A stretch of 64,000 nucleotides of DNA, from assembly GCF_032027425.1 (NCBI RefSeq), contig NZ_JAVSJA010000001.1, positions 2,555,501 through 2,619,500 of the forward strand. Reading direction: 5' to 3'. The stretch's first letter is position 1. Each line of letters begins with the position of its first letter. Below are positions 6,741 through 16,400 of this stretch, piece after piece. A model generated the notes under the pieces. That model had not been told where the DNA came from and searched no databases. It was given only the letters and a program-made list of their open reading frames with translations. The stretch is from Microcystis wesenbergii NRERC-220. Its GTDB lineage: Bacteria > Cyanobacteriota > Cyanobacteriia > Cyanobacteriales > Microcystaceae. Position numbers and translations under genes: made by a program.

Positions 6741-7898
6741 CTATGTGGGGAAAGATTCGCCAATAGACTGGACAAGAACCTCTAGATGGGCGAGGCTATG
6801 GGTAGCCATGGCAGTAAACCGCAGACGACTGGTGGGAACGGTAGGAGGACGAATGGCGGGGGCAAAAATCCCTTTTTCTAGCAGTTTTTGTGATAATTCT
6901 AGGGCTTGACCCGGATTGGCTACCGGTAAACATAAAATCGCCGCTTCCGAAGGCAATATATTAAGATTATTTAAGTTACTCTTGACAAAATTAATATTTT
7001 GGTGTAAGCGTTGGCGACGTTCCGGTTCCAGACCAATAATCTCTAAAGCCATTCTAGCGGCGGCGGTGTCGGCGGGGGATAAACCGGTAGTATAAATCCA
7101 GGTGGCGGCGCGATTGCGGATAAAATCGATAATTTTGGCGTTTCCGGTCACATAGCCCCCTAAACTGCCCAAAGCTTTACTCAGGGTTCCCATCTGAATT
7201 AATTCCCGTCCCTGACAACCACAATATTCCACGCAACCTGTGCCATTTTCCCCCATAACTCCGGTAGCGTGGGCCTCATCCACCAAAACCATGCAATTAT
7301 AAATCTCGGCTAGAGCGAGAATTCCCGCTAGGGGACAGATATCCCCATCCATACTAAACACTGTATCGGTGAGCAGTAAACAATGACGATAGTGATGACG
7401 GTGGGCTAATAACTGATTTTCTAAATCTTCGAGACTATTGTGCTGGTATTCTTTCACCGTGGCACCGCTTAACTTGGCTCCATTTTTGAGGCTAGAGTGA
7501 TTGTATTGATCGCCTAAAATCAGGTCTTTCTGCCCCACTAAACAGGTAATTGTCCCCAAATTGGCTAAATATCCCGAACTAAAAACGATCGCGTCTTCGC
7601 TATTTTTAAAAGATGCGATCGCTAATTCTAAGTCTCGATGAAGATCTCGGTGTCCACTTAATAGACGCGAGCCGGTGCTTCCGGTTCCATAGCTTTGTGT
7701 CGCTGCTATGGCTGCCGCGATCATTCTTTCATCGGCTGCTAATCCCAGATAATCATTACTGGCAAAATTGAGCAGCGATCGACCCTCTAATTCTATAACG
7801 GCTCCGCCCCGGCCTTGAATGGTTTTAACCCTTCGATACCAATTGGCCCGATGGAGGGTTTTTAAGCTATCCTCGATCCAAGAATAAGGATGATTCAT
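6741..7898 (-). CDS. bioF: 8-amino-7-oxononanoate synthase
   Basis: A PLP enzyme of the alpha-oxoamine synthase family. It condenses pimeloyl-thioester with alanine to form 8-amino-7-oxononanoate in biotin synthesis. At 385 residues it has the usual length. Visible landmarks are ASNDYLGL (46-53), GSGGSR-like [12 protein letters not shown] (71-82), VDEAHATG (206-213) and the PLP lysine in [11 protein letters not shown] (K241). The oxoamine-synthase family also includes Kbl and HemA; the short length and lack of a transit-like extension fit BioF. It is transcribed alone on the minus strand; no other bio gene lies next to it. Confidence 0.87.
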   Translation of the reverse strand: MNHPYSWIEDSLKTLHRANWYRRVKTIQGRGGAVIELEGRSLLNFASNDYLGLAADERMIAAAIAATQSYGTGSTGSRLLSGHRDLHRDLELAIASFKNSEDAIVFSSGYLANLGTITCLVGQKDLILGDQYNHSSLKNGAKLSGATVKEYQHNSLEDLENQLLAHRHHYRHCLLLTDTVFSMDGDICPLAGILALAEIYNCMVLVDEAHATGVMGENGTGCVEYCGCQGRELIQMGTLSKALGSLGGYVTGNAKIIDFIRNRAATWIYTTGLSPADTAAARMALEIIGLEPERRQRLHQNINFVKSNLNNLNILPSEAAILCLPVANPGQALELSQKLLEKGIFAPAIRPPTVPTSRLRFTAMATHSLAHLEVLVQSIGESFPT

Positions 7899-8088
7899 AG
7901 GCGATTGATCAATATAGCGATTAAGCTGTTCTTAATTTAAATTGCTTGTTGAGACGAGGCAAGAGGCAAGAGGCAAAAGGCAACAGTAAAGGGATTGGGG
8001 GCGGTTCGGCTAATCTAAGAGTAAGCGGTTTAAATGCGTCTTAGCTTAGCTGGGGAAAATAGCCAGATTGTTGCCGAAAAAGGCTCTT

Positions 8089-8448
8089 TTAAGGGTTAAT
8101 AGTTTCGTAAAAACGACAATCTTGACAGGGACCGGAGGGGTTAATCGCACAGCGTAACAGTTCGGATCTGGCGTTAAAACGACAACTAGCATCCCCCATC
8201 ACCCAACGTCCTTCAATAAAACTTTTTTCGTTAGGAGTGGGAGCAGTTTGTACATAAAGGGATATTTTGCGTAAACAATAGCCACCAATCTTGTATTGAT
8301 ACTGGTGGTGACGTTCCAAAACCGCATAGGTTTGTCCTTTTAAGGCCAAATAATTACCCGGTTGTGGCATCCAATCCAACTGTATCTCTCCCAAACTTTG
8401 CCGCGGATGGGTCAGAATAACCTCCGTTGTTAATGAATCTTGCTCCAT
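8089..8448 (-). CDS. DUF6464-like small cyanobacterial protein
   Basis: A 119-aa protein of a conserved cyanobacterial family that I associate with DUF6464. It has a beta-rich central part (GNYLALKGQTYAVLERHHQYQ, about 31-51) and a C-terminal cysteine-containing stretch: GDASCRFNARSELLRCA followed by NPSGPCQDCRFYE. The four cysteines (around residues 87, 100, 108 and 111) could bind a metal or Fe-S cluster. There is no signal peptide. The function is unknown. It stands alone between bioF and a non-coding repeat. Confidence 0.7.
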   Translation of the reverse strand: MEQDSLTTEVILTHPRQSLGEIQLDWMPQPGNYLALKGQTYAVLERHHQYQYKIGGYCLRKISLYVQTAPTPNEKSFIEGRWVMGDASCRFNARSELLRCAINPSGPCQDCRFYETINP

Positions 8449-8681
8449 GATTATCCCTGTATTCTGGGCTACCTTTGCTCAATGGTAGCTTAGATCTCCG
8501 AGTCGATTAATAATTATATCTCCTGCAAAAATCAAAAATCTGACCTTAGGTGAGGAGACCCCCAGACAGAAGACTCCGAGACGGGGGGAGAAAAAAGACA
8601 AGAGACAACTATCCTAGAATTGCCAATTTCCCGATTAAAGTGGAAGATAAACAGCAGGATTTTTCCGAGAATTTACTTTAA
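8449..8681. other. Intergenic region upstream of a MITE-like repeat
   Basis: This stretch, together with the repeat after it, separates divergent genes. It contains AT-rich sequence and short G/A-rich runs (GACGGGGGGAGAAAAAAGAC). No gene, RNA or promoter could be supported. Confidence 0.35.
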
Positions 8682-8857
8682 ATCTCTTGCATAATTAATT
8701 TTTCAGGGTTCAAAAACGGCAAAAATAAGAATTAAATGGCATAAAGTCTGTAAATAGATTATTTAACTGATTATCATTCATTCTTAATTCTCCTGACTCC
8801 TGACTACTGGCTACTGACCCCTAACCCTAACAACAATTTTTGATTTTTACAAGAGGT
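8682..8857 (+). repeat. MITE-like repeat supplying a ribosome-binding site, copy 1
   Basis: About 175 bp closely matching 63717-63885. It opens with CTCTTGCATAATTAATTTTT and closes with TTTTTGATTTTTACAAGAGG, so CTCTTG and CAAGAG are inverted ends. The end sequence AAGAGGT lies 6 bp before the ATG of the RDD gene, where it acts as the Shine-Dalgarno. It has no coding capacity. Confidence 0.75.
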
Positions 8858-8862
8858 CTTTT

Positions 8863-9411
8863 ATGGTTTACCCCATCCCGCCTGAAGATAATCTACCGCA
8901 AAAATTTCCGAAAATTCCCTTAGATCGTCGCGCCTATGCTTTCCTGATCGACTTTGCCTCGATCTGGTTTTTAAGCTCCTTTGCTAATAGTGCGCCTGTA
9001 CTGCAATTTTTCCTTTTTCTCCTGATTTGGTGGTGTTTGCGGGTGTTATTGGTAGCGCAGAATCAGGGTCAGAGTTTAGGACGTTGGGCCCTGGATATGA
9101 AGATCATCGATCTACAACTTCAGCGTTTACCCGGAATTTTGGAGTTAAGCAAACGAGAGGCGATCGCTGGTGGCGGGGCAGCTTTAATGATGGTAGGGTT
9201 AAATACTTTTTTTGGCAATCCTTTAAGTTTGATTTTATTATCTTCGCCCCTTTTCGCCGACTGTGGTATGGCGATCGGTGATGAGCAATTTAACCGCGCT
9301 TTCCACGATCGCATCGGTGGCACGATTGTTATTCCCACCAGTCGGGGTTTTTCTCTCGATCTACGTTTAAGAAGGCTTTGGTATCAAGTTAAGGGCAGAA
9401 TGAGAAGATAA
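8863..9411 (+). CDS. RDD family membrane protein
   Basis: The 182-aa protein fits the RDD family: the first hydrophobic segment is preceded by the Arg-containing LDRRAYAFLIDFASIWF, and later SLGRWALDMKIIDLQLQRLP gives the conserved SLG-(K/R)-x-x-x-x-(L/M)-(K/R)-(I/V) motif. Three to four membrane segments are visible (about residues 25-38, 45-62 and 108-135). RDD proteins have mostly unknown roles; some are Na+/Li+ antiporters. Translation starts at ATG 8863 directly behind the AAGAGGT end of the MITE-like repeat, so the repeat has supplied or replaced its 5' untranslated region. Confidence 0.85.
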   Translation: MVYPIPPEDNLPQKFPKIPLDRRAYAFLIDFASIWFLSSFANSAPVLQFFLFLLIWWCLRVLLVAQNQGQSLGRWALDMKIIDLQLQRLPGILELSKREAIAGGGAALMMVGLNTFFGNPLSLILLSSPLFADCGMAIGDEQFNRAFHDRIGGTIVIPTSRGFSLDLRLRRLWYQVKGRMRR

Positions 9412-9559
9412 ATATCAGTGATCAGTGATCAGTGATCAGTTATCAGTTTTAAGTTTTGAGTTTTAAGTGAGCAGTATTAAATAGCAGTTTCCCAGCATCT
9501 TTTCACTGTTTACTGATCACTGGACGGCTACGCCGTGCCTTTGGCAACACTGAAAAAGG
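9412..9559. repeat. Short tandem repeats (ATCAGTG)n
   Basis: Just after the RDD stop there are four tandem units of a heptamer-like ATCAGTGATCAGTG sequence, followed by TTTTAAGT variants. Similar CAGTGATC/CTGATAA strings recur near 24916-24985, 51341-51372 and 51855-51888. These are the short tandemly repeated sequences common in cyanobacterial intergenic DNA. Confidence 0.6.
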
Positions 9560-9633
9560 CGGGATCGGCCGGGATCGAACCGGCGGCCTAGTGCTTAGGA
9601 GGCACTCGCTCTATCCAACTGAGCTACGACCCC
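9560..9633 (-). tRNA. tRNA-Arg (CCU)
   Basis: The minus strand folds into a full cloverleaf: acceptor GGGGTCG pairs CGATCCC (one G-U), D stem GCTC/GAGC, anticodon stem AGTGC/GCACT with loop CTCCTAA (anticodon CCT), and T stem GCCGG/CCGGC with loop TTCGATC. The discriminator is G and no CCA is encoded. Anticodon CCU reads AGG codons for arginine. A run of T residues on the plus strand follows the 5' end. Confidence 0.95.
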
Positions 9634-9795
9634 TTTTTTTCCCTAACCATAATAAGCCATCCACAGCTAAATTGCCGATTGCCATGGATTATTTAGGGTT
9701 TTTTGGGGGGGGTAATCTCGACTAATCCGGCAGAAAACGCCTCGATACCCACCCACTTTCTGTTTTATGGCCGTGACCTTGGCAGTATGTTAATT

Positions 9796-9987
9796 TTATT
9801 TGCCCTTGAGGGCTTTTTGAAAATTCTTGCGATAGGCGGGATTAACAGCCAACAGAAGCGGCCAGAACAGCGTTAGAGCTAAACGATTGGGTAAACTGGA
9901 ACTAAAATTAGTGCTTCTGTATCCATTCCAGAATTTCCAACCACCGGCACCATAAACAATTATTAAGAGAAAAATAACCAGTCTCAT
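9796..9987 (-). CDS. Small membrane protein of 63 aa
   Basis: A short frame beginning MRLVIFLLIIVYGAGGWKFW (hydrophobic segment 1-16) and a second hydrophobic stretch in NRLALTLFWPLLLAVNPAYR (about 34-53), ending in a basic tail KNFQKALKGK. It is a plausible two-pass membrane protein of the kind seen next to thylakoid or stress genes in cyanobacteria. The family is unnamed to me. The frame is supported by its hydrophobic pattern and a clean start, but no motif proves it is translated. Confidence 0.6.
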   Translation of the reverse strand: MRLVIFLLIIVYGAGGWKFWNGYRSTNFSSSLPNRLALTLFWPLLLAVNPAYRKNFQKALKGK

Positions 9988-10193
9988 GCCATCTCATCCT
10001 TAGATTTAGACAATTCACATCTCCTATTTTAAGCTTTGGTTTTGCTGGCTTGGGAAAAGAAAATATTGTTCTGAATCGGGGGGACGGTGTTAGAATGCCG
10101 GTTAGGGACTAGCTCGATCGAGGTCGGGAAACTCAAGCCAGAATTTGAAAAAAATATTTAAAAACGGCGAAAAGATAGCCTTGGGAGGAAATT

Positions 10194-12719
10194 ATGCGAG
10201 CGGTATTAATGGCAGGTGGTTCGGGGACAAGATTACGTCCGCTTACTTGTGATCTTCCCAAACCGATGGTCCCGATTCTCAACCGTCCGATCGCCGAACA
10301 TATTATCAATTTACTACGAAAACATGACATTACCGAAATTATCACCACCCTGCACTATCTTCCCGATGTCATGCGCGACTACTTTCAAGACGGCAGCGAC
10401 TTTGGGGTAAAAATTACCTACGCTGTCGAGGAGGATCAACCCCTAGGCACCGCAGGATGTGTGAAAAATATTGCCGAATGGTTAGATGATACCTTTCTGG
10501 TGATTAGTGGCGATAGTATCACCGATTTTGACCTGCAAAAAGCGATCGCATTCCATAAAAGTAAAAACTCGAAAGCAACCCTCGTCCTGACGCGGGTTGC
10601 CAATCCGATCGAATTTGGGGTAGTGATTACCGACAAAGAAGGCAGAATTCGCCGTTTTATCGAAAAACCATCCACCAGCGAGATTTTTTCCGATACTGTC
10701 AACACCGGAACCTATATTCTCGAACCAGAAGTCCTCGATTATCTCCCCTACAAAGAAGAAACCGACTTTTCTAAAGATTTGTTTCCGCTGCTGCTGCAAA
10801 GGGGCGAACCTATGTATGGTTATGTGGCCGATGGTTATTGGTGCGATGTCGGTCATCTGGAGGCCTACCGAGAAGCGCAATACGATGCTTTATCCGGCAA
10901 AGTTAACCTAGAATTTCCCTATCGAGAAAAATCCCCCGGGGTGTGGGTCGGCACTAATACCTATATCGATCCTAGCGCCCAGATCGAGGCACCGGCCATG
11001 ATCGGCAATCATTGCCGTATTGGTGCAAATGTTCTGATCGAGAGGGGTTCGGTTATCGGCGATAATGTCACCATCGGTGCTGGTTCCGATCTGAAACGTC
11101 CCATCCTCTGGAATGGTGTGGTGATCGGGGATGAGGTCAATTTAGCCGCTTGTACGATCGCTAGGGGAACCAGAATCGATCGACGGTCCCAGGTACACGA
11201 AGGTGCGGTGATCGGACAATTATCGATCGTGGGGGAAGAAGCGCAGATCAATTCTGGGGTCAGAGTCTGGCCGAGTAAACAGATCGAATCGGGAGCCATC
11301 CTCAATATTAACCTGATTTGGGGAAATACTGCCCATAAAAACCTCTTCGGTCAACGAGGAGTATCGGGCCTCGCTAACATCGATATCACGCCCGAATTCG
11401 CCGTTAAACTGGGGGCATCCTACGGTTCCATCCTGAAACCGGGGTCAACGGTAATCGTCTCCCGGGATCAACGTAGTGTCTCGCGCATGGTCAGTCGCTC
11501 GCTGATTGCCGGTTTAATGTCCGTGGGGGTGAATATCCAAAACCTACAAGCGAATGCTTTACCGATTTCCAGGACTTTAGTGGCTAAATTAAACGTAGTC
11601 GGTGGCATTCACGTTCGTATCCACCCGGATCGCCCGGATTTTCTCTTAATCGAGTTTTTAGACGAAAAAGGGATTAATGTTTCCAAAGCCAAGGAAAAGA
11701 AAATCGAAGGTGCTTATTTCAAAGAAGATCTGCGACGGGTGGGAATGCAGGAAATCGGCAGTATGTCCTATCCGGCTGATATTCTCGATAATTACCGCAA
11801 AACCTTTGAAACTCAGCTAAATGTGGAGGCCATTCGCAATAGTGGTTCCAAAATCGTCATTGATTACGCCTACGGAGTCTCAGGGGCAATTTTACCAGAA
11901 TTACTGGCCAAATTTGGCTGTGATGCCGTGGTTCTCAATGCCAGTTTACGTCAGAATGCCCTTTCCATGCAGGAAAGAGAGTTACTGATCCATCAATTGG
12001 GCCATGTGGTGGAGGCCCTGAAAGCGAACTTAGGCGTACAAGTTTCGGCCAACGGGGAACAATTAGTCCTCGTCGATGAGAGTGGTTTATCGATTCGCGG
12101 GGAACAATTAACCGCTTTAATGGTGAATACAATTCTGACCGCCCATCCTCGCGGTACAGTGGTAGTGCCGGTTCATGCTTCTAGTGCCGTGGAACAGATC
12201 GCGCGTCGTCACGATGGCCGGGTGGTGCGGACAAAAGCCAGTCCTAGCGCTTTAATGGAAGGATGTCAAACCAATCCTAATGTGGTTTTAGGAGGATCAG
12301 GGCAAACTGGCTTTATTTTTCCGCAATTACATCCTGGTTTCGATGCCATGTTCAGCGTGGCGAAACTTTTGGAGATGTTAACCATTCAGGAACGTTCTCT
12401 AGCTCAGGTGCGGGCCGAGTTACCGCGCATTTATAATAAGAATACGGCGGTGCGTTGTCCTTGGAAAGTAAAGGGATCCTTGATGCGCTATCTGGTGGAA
12501 ACTCACGCTACCGATAATCTAGAGTTGATCGATGGGGTGAAGGTGATTAATCCCCTTAATGATGACTGGGTATTGATTTTACCCGATGCCGGAGAACCTT
12601 TAGTGCATATCTACGCTAACAGTGAACATCGGGAATGGGTCGATCGGACAATTAAAGAATATCGTCATCGTGTCCAATATTTCGTCGAACATTACCAGGG
12701 CGAAATAGTGATGATTTAG
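10194..12719 (+). CDS. Nucleotidyltransferase / phosphomannomutase-like fusion protein
   Basis: An 841-aa fusion. Residues 1-235 form a sugar-phosphate nucleotidyltransferase with the signature [18 protein letters not shown] at the very start and the later GVVITD and FIEKP motifs. Residues about 250-380 are left-handed beta-helix hexapeptide repeats ([20 protein letters not shown]). The remaining ~460 residues are a phosphomannomutase/phosphoglucomutase-like region ([20 protein letters not shown] holds the remnant of the phosphoserine loop). The usual annotation is mannose-1-phosphate guanylyltransferase, supplying GDP-mannose for glycans. The mutase half lacks the canonical T-A-S-H-N phosphoserine loop, so it may be regulatory. 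GGAGG before ATG gives a good ribosome-binding site. Confidence 0.88.
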   Translation: MRAVLMAGGSGTRLRPLTCDLPKPMVPILNRPIAEHIINLLRKHDITEIITTLHYLPDVMRDYFQDGSDFGVKITYAVEEDQPLGTAGCVKNIAEWLDDTFLVISGDSITDFDLQKAIAFHKSKNSKATLVLTRVANPIEFGVVITDKEGRIRRFIEKPSTSEIFSDTVNTGTYILEPEVLDYLPYKEETDFSKDLFPLLLQRGEPMYGYVADGYWCDVGHLEAYREAQYDALSGKVNLEFPYREKSPGVWVGTNTYIDPSAQIEAPAMIGNHCRIGANVLIERGSVIGDNVTIGAGSDLKRPILWNGVVIGDEVNLAACTIARGTRIDRRSQVHEGAVIGQLSIVGEEAQINSGVRVWPSKQIESGAILNINLIWGNTAHKNLFGQRGVSGLANIDITPEFAVKLGASYGSILKPGSTVIVSRDQRSVSRMVSRSLIAGLMSVGVNIQNLQANALPISRTLVAKLNVVGGIHVRIHPDRPDFLLIEFLDEKGINVSKAKEKKIEGAYFKEDLRRVGMQEIGSMSYPADILDNYRKTFETQLNVEAIRNSGSKIVIDYAYGVSGAILPELLAKFGCDAVVLNASLRQNALSMQERELLIHQLGHVVEALKANLGVQVSANGEQLVLVDESGLSIRGEQLTALMVNTILTAHPRGTVVVPVHASSAVEQIARRHDGRVVRTKASPSALMEGCQTNPNVVLGGSGQTGFIFPQLHPGFDAMFSVAKLLEMLTIQERSLAQVRAELPRIYNKNTAVRCPWKVKGSLMRYLVETHATDNLELIDGVKVINPLNDDWVLILPDAGEPLVHIYANSEHREWVDRTIKEYRHRVQYFVEHYQGEIVMI

Positions 12720-12798
12720 GATTTTTCTGCCCTATTATCCACGAAAATTGACTATGATGACTTTTTTGACCTAAGGAGGTGCGTAGCCCTGTAGATGC

Positions 12799-14181
12799 TC
12801 ATTTTTCGCGGAAAAGCAAGGCGATTCGATCGGCCGCTGCCTCACCGGTGCGGATCGCTCCCTCAAAAAATCCCGGCCAGCGATCGGCCATTTCTGTGCC
12901 GGCCCAGTGAATCGGTCCGACGGGAGTAAAAAGAGCCTCGCCGAAACTTGTCCAGACTCCGGGGGGCATAAAAGCGGAATATGCGCCACCAGTCCAGGGC
13001 TCCCCGGGCCAATCCACCTCATCGTAACTGATCGGGAAAAGGGCCTCTTGACCGAAATAAATAGCTAAATCCGAGAGGACGGCGGCACGGCGCGCCGGGC
13101 CACTCATCGAGCGCCAACGACTATAGCGATCGCCAACTAGGAAGGTGGCCATTACCCCCACGCCGGTTTCGGGATCGGAACTATCAGCACAGAGTTCCAA
13201 CCATTGACAATTCCCTTGAGCAAGTCCCGCTAGTCCCTGTTTTCGCCAGAAAGGTTGTTCATAGGAAATCAGGACTTTAGCGCAGCATCCCATCGGTACT
13301 CGTTGGGTTAGTTGTTCTCGCTGGGGTGGCAGCGGGGGATGATAAATAATGCGGCCGGCAAGATGGGGCGGCATGGCAATGATGGCAAATTTGGCGGTAA
13401 AAGTGTTCTGGCTGGTTTCTACGGTCACGCCGGCCGAGTCATAATTAAGGCGAAAAACCGGTTCCCCCAGTCGAATTCGCCCTCCTAACTCCGCCGCGAT
13501 CTTGTCGGGAATTTGTCCCGCTCCGCCATGGATCAGTTCGGCTTCTGGATGTTCAGCTTGAGCGGCGCAATTTTGTCCCCAAAGAACGTGCAGCAGTGAT
13601 ACTTGGTTGGGTTCGGCCGGCCCGAGAAACCCCACTGCACGGGCCATATAAGCAAAATACCATTGACCAAAATCTGTGGTGGTGTTTTCTTCAATCCACT
13701 GGGCAAAAGTTTTACTGTCTAGTTTTTTGGTGTGATCGTTGCTTTGGGGATAACCGGAAGGTAGGGTTTTGGCTAGTTCTTGAAAACGCGCCCATGCTGA
13801 CATCGCATCTTGCCATTCTGCCGGGCCGATATCCGGTATTTCTCCCTCGTGGAAACCTTGAAAAAAACCGTTGAATTCATAGCGTTTTTTGTTAAAGACT
13901 AGGACGGTTTTTCCCTGATTGGGAGAGGGAAAACGACGTATTTGATACTCATCAAGGAGGGCTAAAAAACGCTCTTGGGTTGGGCCCACCCACTGACCAC
14001 CTCGATCGATCCACTGTCCGGAGGGGAGATATTGACCAGACATTCTGCCACCGTAACGATTTCGCGCTTCGATTACCAGAACTTGATGACCTCGCCTCTG
14101 GAGATTACGCGCGGCGATTAATCCTGCTAATCCCGCCCCGATCACGATACACTCATAGCTAGTCAATTGGAGATTTGTCAT
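12799..14181 (-). CDS. Flavin monoamine oxidase family FAD protein
   Basis: A 460-aa FAD enzyme of the amine oxidase family. The dinucleotide-binding motif is VIGAGLAGL (13-21), followed by VIEARNRYGGRM (36-47), the Glu and GGR residues contacting FAD. The C-terminus carries the family's second FAD motif in HWAGTEMADRWPGFFEGAIR, and the G-A-Y-S segment occurs at about 400. Members oxidise amines, L-amino acids or tryptophan-like substrates; the substrate cannot be read from sequence. The N-terminal MTNLQLTSYECIV has no obvious export signal. It is divergent from the M28 peptidase gene, with about 110 bp of shared upstream DNA. Confidence 0.85.
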   Translation of the reverse strand: MTNLQLTSYECIVIGAGLAGLIAARNLQRRGHQVLVIEARNRYGGRMSGQYLPSGQWIDRGGQWVGPTQERFLALLDEYQIRRFPSPNQGKTVLVFNKKRYEFNGFFQGFHEGEIPDIGPAEWQDAMSAWARFQELAKTLPSGYPQSNDHTKKLDSKTFAQWIEENTTTDFGQWYFAYMARAVGFLGPAEPNQVSLLHVLWGQNCAAQAEHPEAELIHGGAGQIPDKIAAELGGRIRLGEPVFRLNYDSAGVTVETSQNTFTAKFAIIAMPPHLAGRIIYHPPLPPQREQLTQRVPMGCCAKVLISYEQPFWRKQGLAGLAQGNCQWLELCADSSDPETGVGVMATFLVGDRYSRWRSMSGPARRAAVLSDLAIYFGQEALFPISYDEVDWPGEPWTGGAYSAFMPPGVWTSFGEALFTPVGPIHWAGTEMADRWPGFFEGAIRTGEAAADRIALLFREK

Positions 14182-14290
14182 GATTTTAGCTCCACAGAAT
14201 ACTTGATCATTAACAATTGTTATTTTCTCCGATTTTTGCCTCAGTTTCTCTATCCATTGGCTCTTTTAATTAAATTATCTGCTGCTATCA

Positions 14291-15139
14291 ATGTTTGATC
14301 TTCTTAGCGATCGCTTAAGCCAACACCTAGAACAAATTGTCCGAGAAAGAAACCCTTTTTTCTCTAGTCAAGGACATTTTTATGTGCGAGAATACCTGCG
14401 ACAAGAGTTAGGACAGTGGGGAAAGGTTGAATCACATTTTTTCCATTTTCGGGGAAAAGCTTACGAAAATTTAATCTTGGATTTGCCTAACAACAGTCAA
14501 AAACCTCCGATTTTAATTGGCGCTCATTATGACACGGTGCCGGGGTCGCCGGGGGCCGACGATAACGCTACGGGATTAGCGGTATTATTAGAATTAGCGA
14601 GGTTTTTTGGGGAGAATCAGGCTAATTATCCAATTCGTTTACTTGCCTTCGATCTAGAAGAATACGGATTACTGGGGAGCATTGCCTACGCGGAAAAATT
14701 AAAACAAACTAAGCAGGATTTAAGGTTAATGTTATCCTTAGAAATGCTCGGTTACTGTGATAAAAATCCCCATTCTCAAAAATATCCGGCTTTTCTAGAA
14801 TATTTTTACCCCAACACTGGGGATTTTATCGCTTTGATTGGCAATCTCAAAACCCGCAAGGATTTAAATTTTCTCAGTCGAGTCCTGCGGGAAAATCAGA
14901 CTCCCTGCGAGTGGTTGCCCGTAATTTTTGGAGGTTATATCGTCCCCGATACTCGACGCAGCGATCATTCTCCTTTTTGGAGTCGCGGTTATTCGGCAAT
15001 TATGGTGACAGATACGGCTAATATGCGTAATCCCTATTATCATAGTTCTCGGGATACAATCGCTACTTTAGACTTAAATTTCCTAACACGAGTGTGTCAA
15101 GGTCTTTGTTTTGGATTGCAATCTTTACCGATGAGATAA
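14291..15139 (+). CDS. M28 family zinc aminopeptidase-like protein
   Basis: A 282-aa protein with the co-catalytic zinc site of family M28: H79 and D81 in IGAHYDTVPGSPGADDNATG, D90 bridging, E123/E124 in FDLEEYGLLGS, a later LSLEMLGY segment and the last His in RRSDHSPFWSRGY. All metal ligands are visible. There is no signal peptide, so it is presumably cytoplasmic. M28 members are aminopeptidases or glutaminyl cyclases; without export and PA domains this is the short bacterial form. The start ATG at 14291 has no strong ribosome-binding site. Confidence 0.87.
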   Translation: MFDLLSDRLSQHLEQIVRERNPFFSSQGHFYVREYLRQELGQWGKVESHFFHFRGKAYENLILDLPNNSQKPPILIGAHYDTVPGSPGADDNATGLAVLLELARFFGENQANYPIRLLAFDLEEYGLLGSIAYAEKLKQTKQDLRLMLSLEMLGYCDKNPHSQKYPAFLEYFYPNTGDFIALIGNLKTRKDLNFLSRVLRENQTPCEWLPVIFGGYIVPDTRRSDHSPFWSRGYSAIMVTDTANMRNPYYHSSRDTIATLDLNFLTRVCQGLCFGLQSLPMR

Positions 15140-15297
15140 AAGCAGACCGTGAGAGAAGTTTTCACAGCACATATAAGCAAATTTGTCAAGATGCCAGAAA
15201 CAATTTCTTTACCTTTGCGATCAATTATCGATATCGTTTTCAGAGAACTTCTCCGAAGACGTTTTCGCGGCGCTGAAGCTATGTAAGAATTATCACT

Positions 15298-15990
15298 TTA
15301 AGCGGTGACATTTTCTGTTTCTGCTGGTTGAATTTCCGGCATTTCTACTTTAATTAAACTCACTCTAGCACGATAAAGTAGTTTTTCCCCATGACGATAG
15401 CCCCGATAACGCACTATAACGGGTGTACCAATTGCTGCTTGACCATCGATCAATTGATGGATTTGCGGATCATAACTAACATGATCACCGACACTGTCAA
15501 TTGGTTGCACTCCCCAGCGCTCCAGTAACTGCATAATCGGTTTAACTAGGGAGAGGATTTTGACGGCTGCTAGGTCGGGATTTTTGCGGGCAACGGCCTC
15601 GGCCGTGGGCCATTGAACTAACCAAGATTCGATCGCTTCGATGCTTTGACGTTGAAATTCTGCGGCTAATTCTTCTTTTTGCTTGTCTAATTTTTGCTGT
15701 AAATTTTGATACTCTTGTTCGAGAATTTTTGATTCCCCTGAACGATCCTCTGTCCCCATCGTCGGGATTTGAAAATGAGCGAGAAGATCGCTAACTGGCA
15801 GCTGCAGCCCATTAGCTAATTTCACCAAAGATTCAGAGGATAATTTGGCGATTAAACCATGGCGAACTCTCTGCAATTGCCAAGAAGATAGACCCGATAA
15901 CCGACTCAATTCTTCTAGGTTTTTACAGCCAATTTCTGCCATTAACTGCTCTAATTTTTGCCGATGATATTTATATAAGGACTCATTCAT
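15298..15990 (-). CDS. HTH protein with GrpE-like C-terminal region
   Basis: A 230-aa two-part protein. Residues 1-70 resemble a lambda-repressor/Cro-type helix-turn-helix (LEELSRLSGLSSWQLQRVRH, then KLANGLQLPVSDLLAHF). A charged coiled coil follows (about 90-125). The end resembles the GrpE beta domain: YDPQIHQLIDGQAAIGTPVI, then VRYRGYRHGEKLLYRARVSL, compared with the family's P-x-x-H and GY-x-x-x-x-x-(V/L)-(L/I)-R-x-A-x-V. GrpE is the nucleotide exchange factor of DnaK. A DNA-binding domain joined to a GrpE-like module is unusual. It lies 13 bp behind the sulfiredoxin gene on the same strand, probably one operon. The GrpE assignment is by motif only. Confidence 0.65.
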   Translation of the reverse strand: MNESLYKYHRQKLEQLMAEIGCKNLEELSRLSGLSSWQLQRVRHGLIAKLSSESLVKLANGLQLPVSDLLAHFQIPTMGTEDRSGESKILEQEYQNLQQKLDKQKEELAAEFQRQSIEAIESWLVQWPTAEAVARKNPDLAAVKILSLVKPIMQLLERWGVQPIDSVGDHVSYDPQIHQLIDGQAAIGTPVIVRYRGYRHGEKLLYRARVSLIKVEMPEIQPAETENVTA

Positions 15991-16003
15991 GGGACTTCTC
16001 AGC

Positions 16004-16264
16004 TTAAGCGATGTGTTTAGCTAAAACAGATTTAGGAGCGCGACGAACTCGACAGAGAATTGTTTCTTTACCGAGACGCTGATGAGCTGCAAAGCGATGG
16101 CAACCGGAAAAACCGTAGTAGTTACCATCCACCTCCAAAACATCGATCGGTTCTCGTAATCCCTTCTCAGCGATCGATTGCATCAACTGATTAACTTTTT
16201 CGGGATCGGTTTGTCGCGGTAAAGGACGACGAATTTGGGACAGAGGAATGTTTTTAATTTCCAT
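16004..16264 (-). CDS. Sulfiredoxin-like protein
   Basis: The 86-aa protein has the ParB/Srx fold: IPLSQIRRPLPRQTDPEKVN, then SIAEKGLREPIDVLEVDG and the sulfiredoxin active-site motif YYGFSGCHRFAAHQRLG with its single cysteine in GCHR. Sulfiredoxin uses ATP to repair over-oxidised 2-Cys peroxiredoxin. The ATG at 16264 is chosen because the upstream seven codons (MCYSKNT) lie over a possible -10 element (TATAGT on the minus strand, about 16274-16279). If that is the promoter, the leader is very short. It is followed by the HTH/GrpE-like gene. Confidence 0.85.
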   Translation of the reverse strand: MEIKNIPLSQIRRPLPRQTDPEKVNQLMQSIAEKGLREPIDVLEVDGNYYGFSGCHRFAAHQRLGKETILCRVRRAPKSVLAKHIA

Positions 16265-16400
16265 AGTGTTTTTACTATAGCACATTTAGGCTAAACTGAA
16301 GATAAGTGGACTCGGTTGCTGATGCAGTGGTCCGCCTCGCTGCCGGTAGTTTTCTTGCCACAGACAAGATTTTATCACCCAATCCTCTCCTTTTCTGACT

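Noticed and set aside
15094-15276. 60-codon frame after the M28 gene
   Set aside because: It starts inside the peptidase gene in another frame and shows no family features.
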